NCBI RefSeq assembly: GCF_002195995.1
Contig: NZ_NHON01000007.1
Coordinates: 1 to 64,000 of the forward strand
DNA: 64,000 nt
Direction: 5' to 3'
From: Inquilinus limosus
Lineage (GTDB): Bacteria > Pseudomonadota > Alphaproteobacteria > DSM-16000 > Inquilinaceae
Translations under genes and position numbers: made by a program
Notes under the pieces: generated by a model
The model's input: only the letters and a program-made list of their open reading frames with translations
What the model was told of the DNA's origin: nothing
The model's database searches: none
Shown: positions 43,082 through 52,342 of the stretch, piece after piece
Layout: each line of letters begins with the position of its first letter
How positions within the stretch are numbered: position 1 is the stretch's first letter

Positions 43082-43831
43082 TCAGAGGGTCAGCAGGCCC
43101 AGGGCGATGGCGGTGGCCACGGCCTCGGTGCGGCTGGACGCCCGCAGCTTGCGCATCGCCGAGGCGATGTATTCGTTGACCGTGTGGGCCGACAGCGCCA
43201 GCTGGCGGGCGATGCTCTTGCTCGACGCGCCTCGGGCGATGCAGGCCAGGCAATCGCGCTCGCGCCCGCTGAGATCGGGCCCGGCCTGCGGCAGCTGGGC
43301 GGCCTTGCGCCGCTCCGTCGCGGCCGCGAGCCGGCCTTCGATCTGCACCGCCCGGTCGAGATGCGGGGTCACGGCCTGCAGCAGCCGCAACTCCTCGCCG
43401 GTGTAGAGCGGCTGCTGGCGGGGCCGGTAGATCGCCAGGCAGACCGGCTGCCCTGCGGCATCCACCGTGTACCAGGACAGGCAGAACCAGAGATGGTTCT
43501 GGCGGTACAGGTCGTTGTAGATCTCGGTCCGTCCCAGGGCCGGTTCCGGCACCAGGGCGCAGTCGTCGACGGCCGTTCCCGGCGGCAGCTCGAACAGCTT
43601 CGGCCAGACCGGGTCGACGGTGTGGTAGTAGGCGTCATAGGCCTGGTGCGCGGCGGGGTCCAGGTTGACCGTGACCGCCGTCTCCGCCGGCCGGGCAAGC
43701 CAGCGCATCACGGCGGAGGTGCCGCCGACGGCGCGGGCCATCGTCTCGACCAGCGTGGTCCAGTCCTCATCCCCGACGGCAGCATCGTAGGTCCGGCCGA
43801 TCAGGTCGCCGAGGGTGCGTTCGTCCGACAT
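43082..43831 (-). CDS. LuxR-type regulator, paralogue 3
   Basis: 249 residues: sensor-like domain ~1-180 (YYHTVDPVWPKLFELPPGTAVDDCALVP, YRQNHLWFCLSWYTVDAAGQPV), LuxR helix-turn-helix ~185-249. It is the closest relative of paralogue 2. It lies 94 bp downstream of the HAD gene on the same strand, so it might be the original copy adjacent to the polyol operon. Ligand and targets are unknown. Confidence 0.83.
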   Translation of the reverse strand: MSDERTLGDLIGRTYDAAVGDEDWTTLVETMARAVGGTSAVMRWLARPAETAVTVNLDPAAHQAYDAYYHTVDPVWPKLFELPPGTAVDDCALVPEPALGRTEIYNDLYRQNHLWFCLSWYTVDAAGQPVCLAIYRPRQQPLYTGEELRLLQAVTPHLDRAVQIEGRLAAATERRKAAQLPQAGPDLSGRERDCLACIARGASSKSIARQLALSAHTVNEYIASAMRKLRASSRTEAVATAIALGLLTL

Positions 43832-43925
43832 GGTGGCTGAGAAAATTGTCCTGCCCCGGAATAAGGTCGTTCCAGAAACGAAACAAGCCCCAAATTGTTC
43901 CGTCGGCTCTGGCGGGGCGGCGAGA

Positions 43926-44774
43926 CTACCAGCGGAACGATGGCAGCAGGATGTCCGGGGCGCAGCCGACGGTCGCGAATTCCCGCGCCATCTCGTCCTC
44001 GGCCATGCCGGCATGGATGCCGGTGCGCACCAGCGCGGCGGCGGCGCCGAAGCCGCGGGCGCCGGCGACGTCATGCTCGACGCTGTCGCCGACGCACAGC
44101 ACCTGCTCCGGCCGCTCGACCCCGGCGGTGGCGGCGGCATGGCGGTACATCAGCGGATGCGGCTTGCCGACCCAGGTGACGCTGCCGCCCAACGCCTCGT
44201 ACATCTCGGCGATGCGGCCGGCGCCGAAGGCGGGGCCCAGCGGGGTCAGCATGATCTTGTCGGGATTGGTGCACAGCGCCGGCACGCCGCGCGCCGCCGC
44301 CGGGGCCAGCAGGTCGCGATAGCTGTCCAGCGGGATCAGGTGGCCGCGGCTGCCGGCGATCACCACCAGATCGGCGGCATCCCCGGTCTCGGCCTCGGCG
44401 AAGCCCAGCGTCTCGGCGAAGCCGCGATCCTCGCCGCTGGAAATGACCAGGCAGCGGGCGCCGCTGCCGGGCGACACCGGCAGCGTGCCGCTCTGCAGCA
44501 GGGCCAGGGCGACATCGCCGGAGGTGACGAAATGGTCGTAGCTGTCGCGGGCGAAGCCCAGCGCCTCCATCCGCCGGGCGTTGTAGGCGGCGGAGCGGCC
44601 GGAATTGGACAGCAGCACGATGTGCCGGCCGGCATCCTTCAGCCGGCGCAGCGCCTCGATCGCGCCGGGATAGGGGTGGCGGCCGTCATGCAGCACGCCG
44701 TACTGGTCGACGAACCAGGTGCCGAAGCGGTCGACGATCTCGCCGATGCCATTCGCCTGCTCGATCATCGGCAT
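43926..44774 (-). CDS. HAD-superfamily class IIA phosphatase
   Basis: 282 residues. DQYGVLHDG is the nucleophile motif I (DxxGVL; the first Asp is kept, the second replaced by the Tyr-Gly-Val-type spacing seen in TIGR01459-like members). SNSGRS is motif II, and VGKPHPLMYRHA followed by CVGDSVEHDVAGA is motif IV. It dephosphorylates a small phosphate ester. Its ATG shares one base with the upstream FGGY stop (TGATG), so it is translationally coupled and the last gene of the polyol unit. Confidence 0.83.
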   Translation of the reverse strand: MPMIEQANGIGEIVDRFGTWFVDQYGVLHDGRHPYPGAIEALRRLKDAGRHIVLLSNSGRSAAYNARRMEALGFARDSYDHFVTSGDVALALLQSGTLPVSPGSGARCLVISSGEDRGFAETLGFAEAETGDAADLVVIAGSRGHLIPLDSYRDLLAPAAARGVPALCTNPDKIMLTPLGPAFGAGRIAEMYEALGGSVTWVGKPHPLMYRHAAATAGVERPEQVLCVGDSVEHDVAGARGFGAAAALVRTGIHAGMAEDEMAREFATVGCAPDILLPSFRW

Positions 44775-46042
44775 CAAGACGCTCCAAGTCCCGCCAGGGC
44801 CAGCCGGGCTGTACCCTCTGCCGCGTCCTCCGACAAGGCCGGCAGGAAGGGCACGCCCAGCTGCCGGCGGCGGATCTCGGTCCAGCCGGCGTTGCCGGCG
44901 CCGCCGCCGACGCTGCGCAGCGAGGTCGCGGCCGGTGCGCCGAGCTCCGCCAGCAGGCGATAGGCGCGGCCTTCGATCCCGGCGATGCCTTCCAGCACGC
45001 CCTGGAAGAAAAGCGCGTCGTCGTCCGGCCGCGGCTCCAGCACCGGCGCCAGGTCGGGGTCGGAGACCGGGAAGCGCTCGCCCGGGCGGGGCAGGGGGTA
45101 GTAGGACAGGCCGGTCGGCCGGTCCGGCCGCAGCGCTGCGGTCAGGTCCGGCAGCCGGTCGCGGCCGAACAGCTGGGCGATCACCGCCCCGCCGCTGTTG
45201 GAGGCGCCGCCGACCAGCCAGCGGTCGCCCATGCGGTGGCTGTAGACGCCGTGCCGCGGGGAATCGACCGGCCGGTCGGACAGCAGCTTGATCACCAGGG
45301 TCGATCCGAGCGCCGTGACCGCGTCGCCCACCGTATCCGCCCCGGTGGCGAGGAAGGAGGCGCAGCCATCGGTCGTGCCGGCCACCACCAGCGCGCCGGC
45401 AGGGAGGCCGAGGGCGACGGTGGCCGCATCCACGGGGCCTGTCGGTGTGCCCGGCGCCACTGCCCGCGGCAGGGCGGCGGGATCGATGCCAAGGGCGGAA
45501 ATCCAGTCCGGCCAGCGGCGCGCCACCGGGTCGTAGCCGGTCTTCAGCGCGTTGTTCTCGTCGGTGACGTCGAAGCGGCCGGACAGGCAGCCGGCGATCC
45601 AGTCGGCCTGGTGCAGCACCCTGACCGCTCCAGGCCGGCGCAGCAGCACCAGGGCGCGGGCGAGGGCGGAGCTGCGGCCACGGGCGGCGCTGCCGGGCGG
45701 AGCCACGGCATCGATCCGCGCCACCACCGCGTCGTCGGGGCAGGGGTCGTTGTACATCAGCGCGGTCCCGACCGGCCGCCCTGCGGCATCGGTCACCAGC
45801 ACGGTGCCGGAGGTGCCGTCGACCGCGACGGCGCCGACCCGGGACAGCTCGGCCTCCGCCGCCAGCCGGCGCAGCGCCGCCACGGTGGCCAGCCACCACA
45901 TCTCCGGGTCGCGCGGGTCCAGGCCCGGGCTGTCGGTGGCCATGGCGCCGCGACCGACAGGACGGCCGGCGGCGTCCACCGCCACCGCGCGGACGCCGGA
46001 GGTGCCGACATCGATGCCGATCGCGCGCGCAGCCTCTGCCAT
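44774..46042 (-). CDS. FGGY-family carbohydrate kinase, second
   Basis: 422 residues. The phosphate-binding AIGIDVGTSGVRAVAVDAAG and VDGTSGTVLVTDAAGRPV are in the first domain, with VLHQADWIAGCLSGRFDVTDENNALKTGYD and ALGSTLVIKLL in the middle. It is shorter than most FGGY kinases (~500) and resembles the D-ribulokinase-like group. Start MAEAARAIG behind GGAGGGG. It lies 2 bp after the class II aldolase gene. It probably phosphorylates a keto sugar or polyol. Confidence 0.82.
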   Translation of the reverse strand: MAEAARAIGIDVGTSGVRAVAVDAAGRPVGRGAMATDSPGLDPRDPEMWWLATVAALRRLAAEAELSRVGAVAVDGTSGTVLVTDAAGRPVGTALMYNDPCPDDAVVARIDAVAPPGSAARGRSSALARALVLLRRPGAVRVLHQADWIAGCLSGRFDVTDENNALKTGYDPVARRWPDWISALGIDPAALPRAVAPGTPTGPVDAATVALGLPAGALVVAGTTDGCASFLATGADTVGDAVTALGSTLVIKLLSDRPVDSPRHGVYSHRMGDRWLVGGASNSGGAVIAQLFGRDRLPDLTAALRPDRPTGLSYYPLPRPGERFPVSDPDLAPVLEPRPDDDALFFQGVLEGIAGIEGRAYRLLAELGAPAATSLRSVGGGAGNAGWTEIRRRQLGVPFLPALSEDAAEGTARLALAGLGAS

Positions 46043-46044
46043 GG

Positions 46045-47097
46045 TCACCCCTCCCGCCGGCTCAGCGACTGCCGGTATTGCTCCGCGTCCCACTGGGTCA
46101 GTTCGTCGATCTGGGCCTGGGTGAAGGGTCGGACACCGGTTCCGGCCGGCACCCGCCCGGCGATATCGGCCAGGCAGCGGGCCATCTCGTCGGCCCCGCG
46201 CAGCACGCCTTGGTGCAGCACCACGCCGTGGCCCGGCACGCCAACAATTGCGGGCGCTCGCGGCCCGTCGCCCAGCGCCGCCAGCTCGGCCGGCGTGCGG
46301 GCCGTGGCGAGAGCGGCGCCGAGGAAGATCACATGGTCGGGATAGAACGCGCCCGTCGTGGCCAGCGCCAGGCTGGCCGGGTCGGTCGCCGTGTCATGCG
46401 CCACCGGATCCTGCGGCAGACGATAGGGCGTGCCGCGGACGAACTCGGCCAGCGCCTCGGGCTGCGCCACAGGGGCCGGGCGGCGGGGCATGGCCAGGGC
46501 GGCGCAGACCCGGTCCAGCAATTCGCCCGCCTCGGCAACGCCGTCCGCCGCCACCACCAGCCCGTGATTGCCCAGCACCACGACATTGGTGGCGGGCCGC
46601 AGCCGCGCCGCGATCGCCTGCGACAGGGTCAGGCCCGGCTTGCAATAGGGGATGAAGGCCCAGTCGACGCCCGGCAGCCCGTCCAGACGCTCGGCCAGCC
46701 GGGCCTCGGCGTCCGCGCGGATGGCCAGGGCGATGGTCGAGACGCAATGGACGTGCAGCACCACCGTGAAGGGCAGCACCGCATGCACCGTGGTCTCGAT
46801 CGACGGCCGCAGCCCGCGGGGATTGTGCTCCGCCACCACGAAGTCGCGGGCGGTCTCGGCGGCCGGGTCGCCGTCGCGCATCGCCTGCAGCAGCGGGTCC
46901 AGCCGCACCGGCACCAGGATCTCCTCGTCCTCTGCCCGGGCCAGCCAGGTGCCGGAGGCCTTGATCCACATCGTGCCGTCGCGCTTGAGAGAGGTGTTGC
47001 CGCCCGCCGCCTGCACCTGATCCGGGTCGCGGCCGAGTTGGGCGGAGAGGGCGCGCAGGGTGCGGAGATCGGGATCGGTTGCTGGGTCGAGGGTCAT
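46045..47097 (-). CDS. Class II aldolase/adducin-family protein, second
   Basis: 350 residues, longer than simple fuculose-phosphate aldolases (~215). AAGGNTSLKRDGTMWIKASGTWL is the phosphate/substrate loop and VLHVHCVSTIALAIRADA supplies two zinc histidines; VVVLGNHGLVVAADGVAEAGELL contains the third. The C-terminal third (DHVIFLGAALATARTPAELAAL) matches the extended class II aldolase group often paired with FGGY kinases and rhamnulose aldolase-dehydrogenases. It likely cleaves a phosphorylated ketose. Confidence 0.8.
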   Translation of the reverse strand: MTLDPATDPDLRTLRALSAQLGRDPDQVQAAGGNTSLKRDGTMWIKASGTWLARAEDEEILVPVRLDPLLQAMRDGDPAAETARDFVVAEHNPRGLRPSIETTVHAVLPFTVVLHVHCVSTIALAIRADAEARLAERLDGLPGVDWAFIPYCKPGLTLSQAIAARLRPATNVVVLGNHGLVVAADGVAEAGELLDRVCAALAMPRRPAPVAQPEALAEFVRGTPYRLPQDPVAHDTATDPASLALATTGAFYPDHVIFLGAALATARTPAELAALGDGPRAPAIVGVPGHGVVLHQGVLRGADEMARCLADIAGRVPAGTGVRPFTQAQIDELTQWDAEQYRQSLSRREG

Positions 47098-47140
47098 GGG
47101 CGGAGACCTGTGAGTATCGGGTTGAATTGGCGCCCGGTCG

Positions 47141-47260
47141 CCCCCTCACCCTCCCATTCGCCAACGCGAATGGGTCCCTCCCTCTCCCCAAGGAGGGGGG
47201 AAACACACCTCTCCCCCGGGGAGAGGTCGGAACCGCGACAGCGGTTCCGGGTGAGGGGGC
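47141..47260. repeat. Palindromic repeat inside the polyol operon
   Basis: CCCCCTCACCCTCCC ... GGGTGAGGGGGC outer arms with CCTCTCCCC / GGGGAGAGG inside; same class as 7119 and 27338. It occupies the gap between the GlpD-like and second aldolase genes. Confidence 0.75.
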
Positions 47261-47280
47261 GGCACCGGCCCATCAGATGG

Positions 47281-48819
47281 TCAACGGCCCATGGCCTGGG
47301 CCGGAGTCGGGGCGGCCTCGAGCCACTCGATGAAAGCTGCGGTCTCCTCCGGCGACAGATGCAGCCCGTGCTTGGTGCGGCGCCACAGGATGTCCTCGGC
47401 ATCCTCGGCCCATTCCTGTGCTCGCAGCCAGGCGACCTCGCGCTCGTGCAGCAGCCCGCCGAAGTGCCGGCCGAGATCGGCCATCGACCGGGAGCCCTCC
47501 AGCAGCGCGTCGGCGCGGGTGCCGTAGAGCCGGCCGTAATGCAGGGCCAAGCCCTCCGGCAGCCAGGGATGGCGCCGGCGGAACTCCGCCAGCCAGCGCT
47601 CGAAGTCAGCGCCGGGCATGTCGCCGCCGGGCAGCGGGGTCGACGCGGTCCAGGCCGGACCCATCGCCGGGAAGAACGGCTTCAGCCGGTCCAGCGCGTG
47701 CTCGGCCAGCTTGCGGAACGTCGTGATCTTGCCGCCGAACACGGAGAGGATCGGCGCGCCCTCGTCGTCGACGTCGAAGACATAGTCGCGAGTCACGGCC
47801 GAGGGGTTGGCGGCGTCGTCGTCGAACAGCGGCCGCACCCCGGCGAAGGAATGCACCACGTCTTGCGGGCCGGTCTGGCGCTGGAAGGCGCGGTTCAGCA
47901 CCCCGCAGAGATACTCGACCTCCTTCGGGTCGACCGCCACGGTGTCGGGGTCGCCGGTCTGCGGGATGTCGGTGGTGCCGATCAGAAGGTACCCGTTCTC
48001 ATACGGATTGATGAAGATCACCCGCTTGTCAGTGTTCTGCACCAGATAGGCCTGCGGCCCGTCATAGAACTTCCGCACCACGATGTGGCTGCCGCGCACC
48101 AGCCGGATCTTCTTGCCGGATTTCAGGCCGGCGGCGCCGGTCAGCACCTTGTCGACCCAGGGGCCGGCGGCGTTGGCCACCGCGCGGGCGACGACCTGCC
48201 GCTCGGCCCCGCCGCCGGCCGGGCGCAGCACCGCGTGCCACAGCCCGTCGCGCCGCCGCAGCGACACGCATTCGGTGCGGGTCAGGATCTCCGCCCCACG
48301 CTCGGCCGCACCGATCGCGTTCAGTACCACCAGCCGGGCATCGTCGACCCAGCAGTCGGAGTACTCGAAGCCGCGGCGGAAGCGGTCCTGCAGCGGCTTG
48401 CCCTCCGGGGCGCGGTGCAAATCCAGGCCCCGGCTGGCCGGCAGCCGCTTGCGGCCGCCGAGGTGGTCGTACAGGAACAGTCCGGTCCGCAGCAGCCAGG
48501 CCGGGCGCAGGAAGCTGTCATGCGGCAGCACGAAGCGCATCGGCCAGATGATGTGCGGTGCGGCGGCCAGCAGCACCTCGCGCTCGATCAGCGCCTCGCG
48601 CACCAGCCGGAACTCGTAATATTCGAGGTAGCGCAGGCCGCCATGCACCAGCTTGCCGCTGCGGCTCGACGTGCCCTCGGCCAGGTCGCCCTTCTCGCAC
48701 AGCAGCACCGACAGGCCGCGCCCGACCGCGTCGCGGGCGATGCCGGCGCCGTTGACGCCGCCGCCGACCACCAGCAGGTCGACGACGGCACTGCTCCGCT
48801 GTTCCGCTCCGTCCGCCAT
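47281..48819 (-). CDS. GlpD-type FAD-dependent polyol-phosphate dehydrogenase
   Basis: 512 residues. The Rossmann FAD motif LLVVGGGVNGAGIARDAVGRG and GTSSRSGKLVHGGLRYLEYYEFRLV are signature glycerol-3-phosphate dehydrogenase sequences. FAGVRPLFDD and FGGKITTFRKLAEHAL follow, and a C-terminal domain ends the protein. Membrane-associated members pass electrons to quinone. EryB (erythritol-4-phosphate dehydrogenase) is in the same family, and with FGGY kinase plus aldolase around it a tetritol or other polyol phosphate is as likely as glycerol-3-phosphate. Confidence 0.85.
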   Translation of the reverse strand: MADGAEQRSSAVVDLLVVGGGVNGAGIARDAVGRGLSVLLCEKGDLAEGTSSRSGKLVHGGLRYLEYYEFRLVREALIEREVLLAAAPHIIWPMRFVLPHDSFLRPAWLLRTGLFLYDHLGGRKRLPASRGLDLHRAPEGKPLQDRFRRGFEYSDCWVDDARLVVLNAIGAAERGAEILTRTECVSLRRRDGLWHAVLRPAGGGAERQVVARAVANAAGPWVDKVLTGAAGLKSGKKIRLVRGSHIVVRKFYDGPQAYLVQNTDKRVIFINPYENGYLLIGTTDIPQTGDPDTVAVDPKEVEYLCGVLNRAFQRQTGPQDVVHSFAGVRPLFDDDAANPSAVTRDYVFDVDDEGAPILSVFGGKITTFRKLAEHALDRLKPFFPAMGPAWTASTPLPGGDMPGADFERWLAEFRRRHPWLPEGLALHYGRLYGTRADALLEGSRSMADLGRHFGGLLHEREVAWLRAQEWAEDAEDILWRRTKHGLHLSPEETAAFIEWLEAAPTPAQAMGR

Positions 48820-48823
48820 CCGC

Positions 48824-49483
48824 TCAGGCTGCCTGCTTCTTCGGGCGCGGGCCGTAATCCTTGAACTTCTCGATCACCCGGTCGATCTCGTCATCCGGCA
48901 GGCATTTCGGCCCGCCCAGCATCAGCGTGTAGACATACTGCTTGGCCAGGGTCTCGACCTCGACCGCCAGCCACATCGCCTTGCCCAGCGTCGCGCCGGT
49001 GGCGATCAGCCCGTGATTGGCCAGCAGGCAGGCGGTGCGGCCCTGCAGCGCCGCGATGGCATGCTCCGACAGCTCCGGCGTGCCGTAGGTGGCATAGGGC
49101 GCGCAGGGGATCGAATTGCCGCCGCCGCAGGCGATCATGTAGTGCAGCGCCGGGATCTCCTGGTGCCGGATCGCCAGGATGGTCGAATACATCGGGTGGC
49201 AGTGGACGATGGCGTTCACCTCCGGCTTGCGGCGGTGGATGTCGAGATGGAAGCGCCATTCGGAGGAGGGGCGGTGGTCGCCATGCTCCCAGCTGCCGTC
49301 CATCGTCATGGCGACGATGTCGTGCGGCGTCATCTCGTCATAGGGCACGCCGGTCGGGGTCACCAGGATGCCGTCGCCCCAGCGGGCGCTGATGTTGCCG
49401 GAGGTGCCCTGGTTCAGCCCGTTGGCGTTCATCTGCCGGCAGGCTTCGACGATCCTGGTGCGCAGCTCGATTTCGGTGGTCAT
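48824..49483 (-). CDS. Class II aldolase (fuculose-phosphate aldolase-like), first
   Basis: 219 residues, the usual FucA/AraD size. GTSGNISARWGDGILVTPTG is the phosphate loop, VNAIVHCHPMYSTILAI holds two zinc His, and CLLANHGLIATG the third. AraD and FucA family members cleave or epimerise phosphorylated ketoses. It lies 21 bp downstream of the 2-hydroxyacid dehydrogenase and 4 bp upstream of the GlpD-like gene, in the compact core of the operon. Confidence 0.85.
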   Translation of the reverse strand: MTTEIELRTRIVEACRQMNANGLNQGTSGNISARWGDGILVTPTGVPYDEMTPHDIVAMTMDGSWEHGDHRPSSEWRFHLDIHRRKPEVNAIVHCHPMYSTILAIRHQEIPALHYMIACGGGNSIPCAPYATYGTPELSEHAIAALQGRTACLLANHGLIATGATLGKAMWLAVEVETLAKQYVYTLMLGGPKCLPDDEIDRVIEKFKDYGPRPKKQAA

Positions 49484-49504
49484 GGTCGGGTTCCGTGAAA
49501 GGGG

Positions 49505-50542
49505 TCAGCAGAGGCGGAGCAGGGGCTCGCCGGCCAGGTAGCGCCGCACGTCCTCGGCGATCAGCCCGGCGGCGTAGGTGACGGTCTTCACCGAGGCGCC
49601 GGCGATGTGCGGGGTCAGGGTGACGTTGGGCAGCTTCAGGAGCGGCCAATCCTCCGGCGGCGGCTCGACCGCGAAGGTCTCCAGCATCGCGCCGCGCAGC
49701 TTGCCGGACACCAGCGCGTCGTAGAGCGCGTCGTAATCGACCAGCGGGCCGCGGGCGGTGTTGACGAACACCGCCCCGTCCTTCATCGCGGCGAAGGCCT
49801 CGGCGTCGATCATGCCGGTGGTCTCGGCGGTGACGCGCGGATGCAGGGTGATGACGTCGCTTTCGGCCAGCAGCGTCTCCAGCGCCACCTGCTGCACGCC
49901 GTCGGCGCTGTCGGCGGGGGCGAGCTGGACATAGGGGTCGGTCACCAGGATGCGGCAGCCGAAGGCCTTCAAGAGGCGTACCACCTTGGCCCCGACATGG
50001 CCGTAGCCGATGACGCCGACTGTCATCTCCGACAGCTCGCGGCCGGTCAGGTCGGCGCGGTACAGGTCGCCCCGCCACTGGCCCTGCGACAGGGAGGTGT
50101 GGCCGCGGGTGATCAGCCGGGTCTCGGCCAGGATGGCGCCGATGGTGAACTCGGCCACCGCGCTGGCGTTGCGGCCGGGGGCGTTCACCACCTTCACGCC
50201 GTGCGCCTTGGCCGCCCTCATGTCGATGTTGACCGGCCCGCCGCGGCTGACGCCGACCAGCTTGAGTTCCGGCAGCCGTTCCAGCATGCCGGCCGAGATC
50301 GGGGCCAGATGGGTCACCAGGATCTCGGCGTCGCCGATGAAGTCGACGATCTCGTCCGGGTCGCCCATGAACTCCTTCAGCCCGTCGAGTCCGGTGCCGG
50401 CATAGCCATGCACCATCGGCTCGTCCGGCCAGGGCTGCTCCAGCGTCCGGATGTCGAGCGCGGCCGGAATTTTCTCCAGCGCTTCCACGAACAGGCTGGG
50501 CAGCATGAAGCGGTCGCCGATCACGGCGATGCGTCGGGTCAT
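49505..50542 (-). CDS. D-isomer-specific 2-hydroxyacid dehydrogenase
   Basis: 345 residues. The NAD-binding VGVIGYGHVGAKVVRLLKAFG lies near residue 175. The catalytic Arg region is VNTARGPLVDYDAL and the His is in LTPHIAGAS. It reduces or oxidises a 2-hydroxy/2-keto acid, perhaps a hydroxypyruvate- or glyoxylate-like product. The ATGA overlap with the FGGY kinase stop shows coupling in the polyol operon. Confidence 0.85.
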   Translation of the reverse strand: MTRRIAVIGDRFMLPSLFVEALEKIPAALDIRTLEQPWPDEPMVHGYAGTGLDGLKEFMGDPDEIVDFIGDAEILVTHLAPISAGMLERLPELKLVGVSRGGPVNIDMRAAKAHGVKVVNAPGRNASAVAEFTIGAILAETRLITRGHTSLSQGQWRGDLYRADLTGRELSEMTVGVIGYGHVGAKVVRLLKAFGCRILVTDPYVQLAPADSADGVQQVALETLLAESDVITLHPRVTAETTGMIDAEAFAAMKDGAVFVNTARGPLVDYDALYDALVSGKLRGAMLETFAVEPPPEDWPLLKLPNVTLTPHIAGASVKTVTYAAGLIAEDVRRYLAGEPLLRLC

Positions 50543-52098
50543 CCTCGGGTCCTCAGGTCTTCCAGGGCGTGCCAGACCGGGCGCAGGCTGCGGTAGCTGG
50601 CGCGGTACTGCGGGAACAGGCGGTCATAGGTCGCGACCAGTGCCGGGTCGGGCGCTTCGGCCTCGGCCAGCAGCGGCGTCACCCAGCGGGCGCAGGCGGC
50701 ATCGATATCGGGTAGGATGCCCAGCGACAGCGCCGCCACCATGGCCGCGCCGGCGGCGCCGACCTCCTCGCGCTTCACCAGCCGCACTGGCGCGTTGGTG
50801 GCGGCGGCCAGGATGCCGCGGACGGTGGCGCTGCGCGCGGCACCGCCGGCCAGGCGGATCTCCGCCGGCGTGCCGCCGACCGCCTCGTAGCAGTCGCGGC
50901 TGGCGAAGCCGAGGCTCTCATAGATCGCGCGCAGCAGGTCGCCGGCGCCGGCAGTGCCGGACAGGCCGATGACCGAGGCGCGGGCGGCGCTGTCGACGAA
51001 GGGCCCGCGCTCTCCCGCCTCGGCGATGAACGGATGGTACAACAGCCGCCCCGGCTTCGCCGCCGCCGCCTTGGCGTCGAGCAGGCGGATCAGGTCTGAC
51101 CGCTTCGGCAGCGTCGCCCCGGCGACCGCCGCCACCTCCTCGACCACGCCGCACAGCCAGTCGATGTTCAGCGTCGCCGCCATGTTCGAGACCATGGAGA
51201 CGTAGCTGCCCGGGACGATGAACGGCATGGTGTAGCCGACCTCCTCGCCCAGCGTCACCCGGTCGGCCCCGAAAACGAGGCGCATATGGGCGCCGGTGGA
51301 GCCCAGCACGGTGAAGCCGGCGCGGCCCTCGGGGTCGTAGAGGCCGGAGCCGACGGCGCCGCACAGCAGGTCGACCGGGGCCAGCACCACCGGCGTGCCG
51401 GCGGGCAGGCCGGTCGCGGTCGCGGCCTGGGGCGTCAGCGCTGCATTCTGGCGGGCACCGTCGACCATCGGCGGCAGCAGCCGGGCCTCGTCCTGCAGGC
51501 CGAACAGCTCCAGCACCTCGGGCGCGTAGTCGCGCGTGCGGTAGTCGCCGAAGGTGAAGGTGCCTTCGGAAACGTCGGTCGCCCGCTCCCCGGTCATCCG
51601 GAAATACAGCCAGTCCTTGCAATGGAAGGCGGTGGCGGCGCGGGCCAGCGCTTCCGGCCGGTGCCGCTTCAGCCACAGCAGCTGGCCGGACTGGTTCGAC
51701 ATGTTCAGCATGGTGCCGGTGAAGCGCTGCACCGCCTTGGCCGTGCCGCTGCGGTGCAGCTCCGCCACGATGGGGCCGGACCGTCCGTCATGCCACAGCA
51801 TGGCGCGGCCGACCGGGTCGCCGTCGCGGTCGATCAGCCAGGTGCCATCGCCCTGGCCGGTCACGGCGATCCCGGCGACACGCAGGCCGCGCGCCTCCAG
51901 CTTCGCCGCGAGCTCGCGCAGCACCAGCGCGGCGTCGTCCCAGCTGCGGTCGAACTCCTGCTCCATACCGGCGCCGTCGACCGGGATGGTCGTGTTCGGC
52001 CGCGCCGCATGCTCGACCGGCGCACCATCCAGGTCGAAGGCCACCGCCTTGACCACCGAGGTCCCGGAATCGAGGCCGATCAGGACGTCCTTGCTCAT
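50539..52098 (-). CDS. FGGY-family kinase, EryA-like, first
   Basis: 519 residues. VLIGLDSGTSVVKAVAFDLDG is the phosphate-1 motif, GIAVTGQGDGTWLIDRDGDPVG and VLGSTGAHMRLVFGADRVTLG are FGGY motifs, and IRLAGGAARSATVRGILAA is near the C-terminus. The length equals that of erythritol kinase EryA, and QGDGTWLID is the pattern of that branch and of related carbohydrate kinases. It probably phosphorylates the imported polyol as the first intracellular step. Confidence 0.83.
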   Translation of the reverse strand: MSKDVLIGLDSGTSVVKAVAFDLDGAPVEHAARPNTTIPVDGAGMEQEFDRSWDDAALVLRELAAKLEARGLRVAGIAVTGQGDGTWLIDRDGDPVGRAMLWHDGRSGPIVAELHRSGTAKAVQRFTGTMLNMSNQSGQLLWLKRHRPEALARAATAFHCKDWLYFRMTGERATDVSEGTFTFGDYRTRDYAPEVLELFGLQDEARLLPPMVDGARQNAALTPQAATATGLPAGTPVVLAPVDLLCGAVGSGLYDPEGRAGFTVLGSTGAHMRLVFGADRVTLGEEVGYTMPFIVPGSYVSMVSNMAATLNIDWLCGVVEEVAAVAGATLPKRSDLIRLLDAKAAAAKPGRLLYHPFIAEAGERGPFVDSAARASVIGLSGTAGAGDLLRAIYESLGFASRDCYEAVGGTPAEIRLAGGAARSATVRGILAAATNAPVRLVKREEVGAAGAAMVAALSLGILPDIDAACARWVTPLLAEAEAPDPALVATYDRLFPQYRASYRSLRPVWHALEDLRTRG

Positions 52099-52138
52099 GC
52101 GAGGCCCCTGCGTGCAAACGAGGCCTCTCTATTTTTGT

Positions 52139-52303
52139 CCCCCCTCCCCTTGCGGGAGGGGGGCAGGGGGAGGGGTCTGCGCGCGTCCGCGCGCGAAAAG
52201 CCTTGGGTCGAGCTCTCCGCGGAGGCCGGTCTGCAGTGGTCCGGGATCGGCTCGGGCTGCGAGAACCCCCTCCCCCTAGCCCCCTCCCGCGAGGGGAGGG
52301 GGG
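52139..52303. repeat. Palindromic repeat inside the polyol operon, variant
   Basis: CCCCCCTCCCCTTGCGGGAG at the left and the inverse GCGAGGGGAGGGGGG at the right, with an inner CCCCTCCCCC/GGGGGAGGGG pair. It separates the ATPase genes from the catabolic genes. It is a looser relative of the 7119 class. Confidence 0.65.
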
Positions 52304-52342
52304 ACTCGTTTGGGGGCGGTCGCCGAATGATGGATTCCATGC

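Noticed and set aside
44774-46042. FGGY kinase 2 as a truncated pseudogene because it is short
   Set aside because: The frame is intact, with start signal, both ATPase-fold motifs and coupled neighbours. D-ribulokinase-like relatives can be of this size.
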